Source of the DNA: Bacteroidales bacterium UBA2030
Lineage (GTDB): Bacteria; Bacteroidota; Bacteroidia; Bacteroidales; TTA-H9
Assembly: GCA_002332755.1 (NCBI GenBank)
Contig: DDBO01000066.1
Location: 1-6,928, forward strand
Length of the DNA: 6,928 bases
Direction of reading: 5' to 3'
Part shown: one piece after another, positions 6,310 to 6,928 of the stretch
Position numbering within the stretch: position 1 is the first letter of the stretch
How the letters are laid out: each line of letters begins with the position of its first letter
Translations under genes and position numbers: made by a program
Notes under the pieces: model-generated
The model's database searches: none
Told to the model about the DNA's origin: nothing
What the model saw: only the letters and a program-made list of their open reading frames with translations

Positions 6310-6313
6310 TTTG
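6306..6313 (+). promoter_or_regulatory. Predicted -7 box for the RNA methyltransferase gene
   Basis: TACCTTTG is an exact TAnnTTTG match ending 28 nt before the ATG at 6342. The best -33 candidate is an imperfect TTTC at 6282-6285, 20 nt upstream. The element is identical to the -7 box in front of the MORN gene. Confidence 0.45.
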
Positions 6314-6341
6314 CAAATACTTTGAAGCAAAGCAGCCTGAG

Positions 6342-6928
6342 ATGAAGTGGCAGTCAATTACCAGCCCAACCAATGCGCGCATACGTCAGTTGCTGCGATT
6401 GCAGGAGAAACCCCGTGAGCGCAAAGAAGCTGGTGTAGTAATTGTTGAAGGTTTGCGTGAAATTATGCTGGCCATCGGGGCCCGGTACACTCCTCTTGAA
6501 TTGTATATAGCTGAGGAGTTTGTCAACCAAAAGAATATTTCAGCCATACTCGAATATTTAGAAGGAACCTCCGCTTATATGCTCTCTCAAGAAGCTTTTG
6601 CGCGAATAGCTTACCGTGAGAATCGCGATGGGGTCGTTGCCATTTTTGAATCGAGAAATCACCAATTAAATCACATAAAACTTTCTTCTCAGCCCTTGCT
6701 TTTGATCGCCGAATCCGTGGAGAAGCCCGGCAACCTGGGTGCTTTACTGCGCACTGCCGATGCAGCCGGGGTGGATGCACTCATCGTTTGCGATCCTAAA
6801 ACGGATATTTATAACCCCAATGTAGTAAGGGCAAGTATTGGCACCCTTTTTTCAGTGCAAGTGGGTGTGGCCACAACTTCTGAAGTGCTTGCCTGGCTTC
6901 AGGAGAATGGGATTCGTCCTTTTGCTGC
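6342..6928 (+). CDS. TrmH/SpoU-family RNA 2'-O-methyltransferase (partial, 3' end outside window)
   Basis: SpoU-class SPOUT enzymes transfer a methyl group from S-adenosylmethionine to a ribose 2'-OH in rRNA or tRNA. The first 195 residues are present and run off the window edge; family members are usually about 250-270 residues, so roughly the last quarter is missing. The start MKWQSITSPTNARIRQLLRL is typical: SPxNxxIK-like, then a small RNA-substrate-binding domain (about 31-103; VVIVEGLREI, QEAFARIAYRENRDGVVAIF). SPOUT motif 1 follows as EKPGNLGALLRTADAAG (127-143), with Asn131, Gly133 and Arg137 in place, and motif 2 as NPNVVRASIGTLFSV (158-172). Motif 3, which completes the knotted SAM site, lies beyond the window. 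The target nucleotide cannot be told, so I assign no rlmB or trmH symbol. It has its own predicted -7 box after the MORN gene and shows no operon overlap. Confidence 0.93.
   Translation, partial: MKWQSITSPTNARIRQLLRLQEKPRERKEAGVVIVEGLREIMLAIGARYTPLELYIAEEFVNQKNISAILEYLEGTSAYMLSQEAFARIAYRENRDGVVAIFESRNHQLNHIKLSSQPLLLIAESVEKPGNLGALLRTADAAGVDALIVCDPKTDIYNPNVVRASIGTLFSVQVGVATTSEVLAWLQENGIRPFA

Noticed and set aside
6523..6780. Antisense open frame opposite the RNA methyltransferase gene
   Set aside because: The plus strand encodes conserved SpoU motifs across this stretch, and the antisense product shows no family features.

Overview
The window looks like a chromosomal segment of a member of the Bacteroidota, probably a Bacteroidales/Marinilabiliales-type organism. 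The main evidence is a very large TonB-dependent receptor with an N-terminal carboxypeptidase-regulatory-like domain, and a Bacteroidota-type promoter motif (TAnnTTTG) in front of every gene. Genes start without obvious Shine-Dalgarno sequences. The content is mostly ordinary housekeeping or envelope genes. I see no transposase, CRISPR array, tRNA, rRNA or phage gene.

Layout, left to right. Positions 28-972 (minus strand) encode a complete carbamate kinase. Positions 973-1184 are a divergent control region in which a leftward promoter for carbamate kinase and a rightward promoter for smpB lie back to back. Positions 1185-1640 encode SmpB, the tmRNA partner in ribosome rescue. The base after its stop codon begins a 91-bp array of 13 degenerate 7-bp repeats (consensus GTTCCAR), the most unusual element here. 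About 240 bp of otherwise empty DNA follows. Positions 1970-2788 encode a DUF299-family regulator of pyruvate phosphate dikinase or PEP synthase. Positions 2890-5727 encode a 945-residue outer-membrane TonB-dependent receptor. Positions 5780-6247 encode a small secreted protein made of five exact 24-residue MORN-type units. From 6342 to the window end runs the first 195 residues of a TrmH/SpoU RNA methyltransferase, cut by the window edge.

How the genes work together: the five rightward genes share a strand, but each seems to have its own -7 element, so I read them as neighbouring single-gene units rather than an operon. Carbamate kinase and the dikinase regulator both belong to ATP/PEP energy metabolism, and SmpB and the TrmH protein to translation. 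There is no visible pathway link. The receptor and the MORN protein are both exported and adjacent, but a joint role is only a guess. I did not find a convincing undescribed system. The best leads are the heptamer array, the overlapping divergent promoters with a nearly leaderless smpB, a possible attenuator in the carbamate kinase leader, and an unusual P-loop residue in the DUF299 protein.
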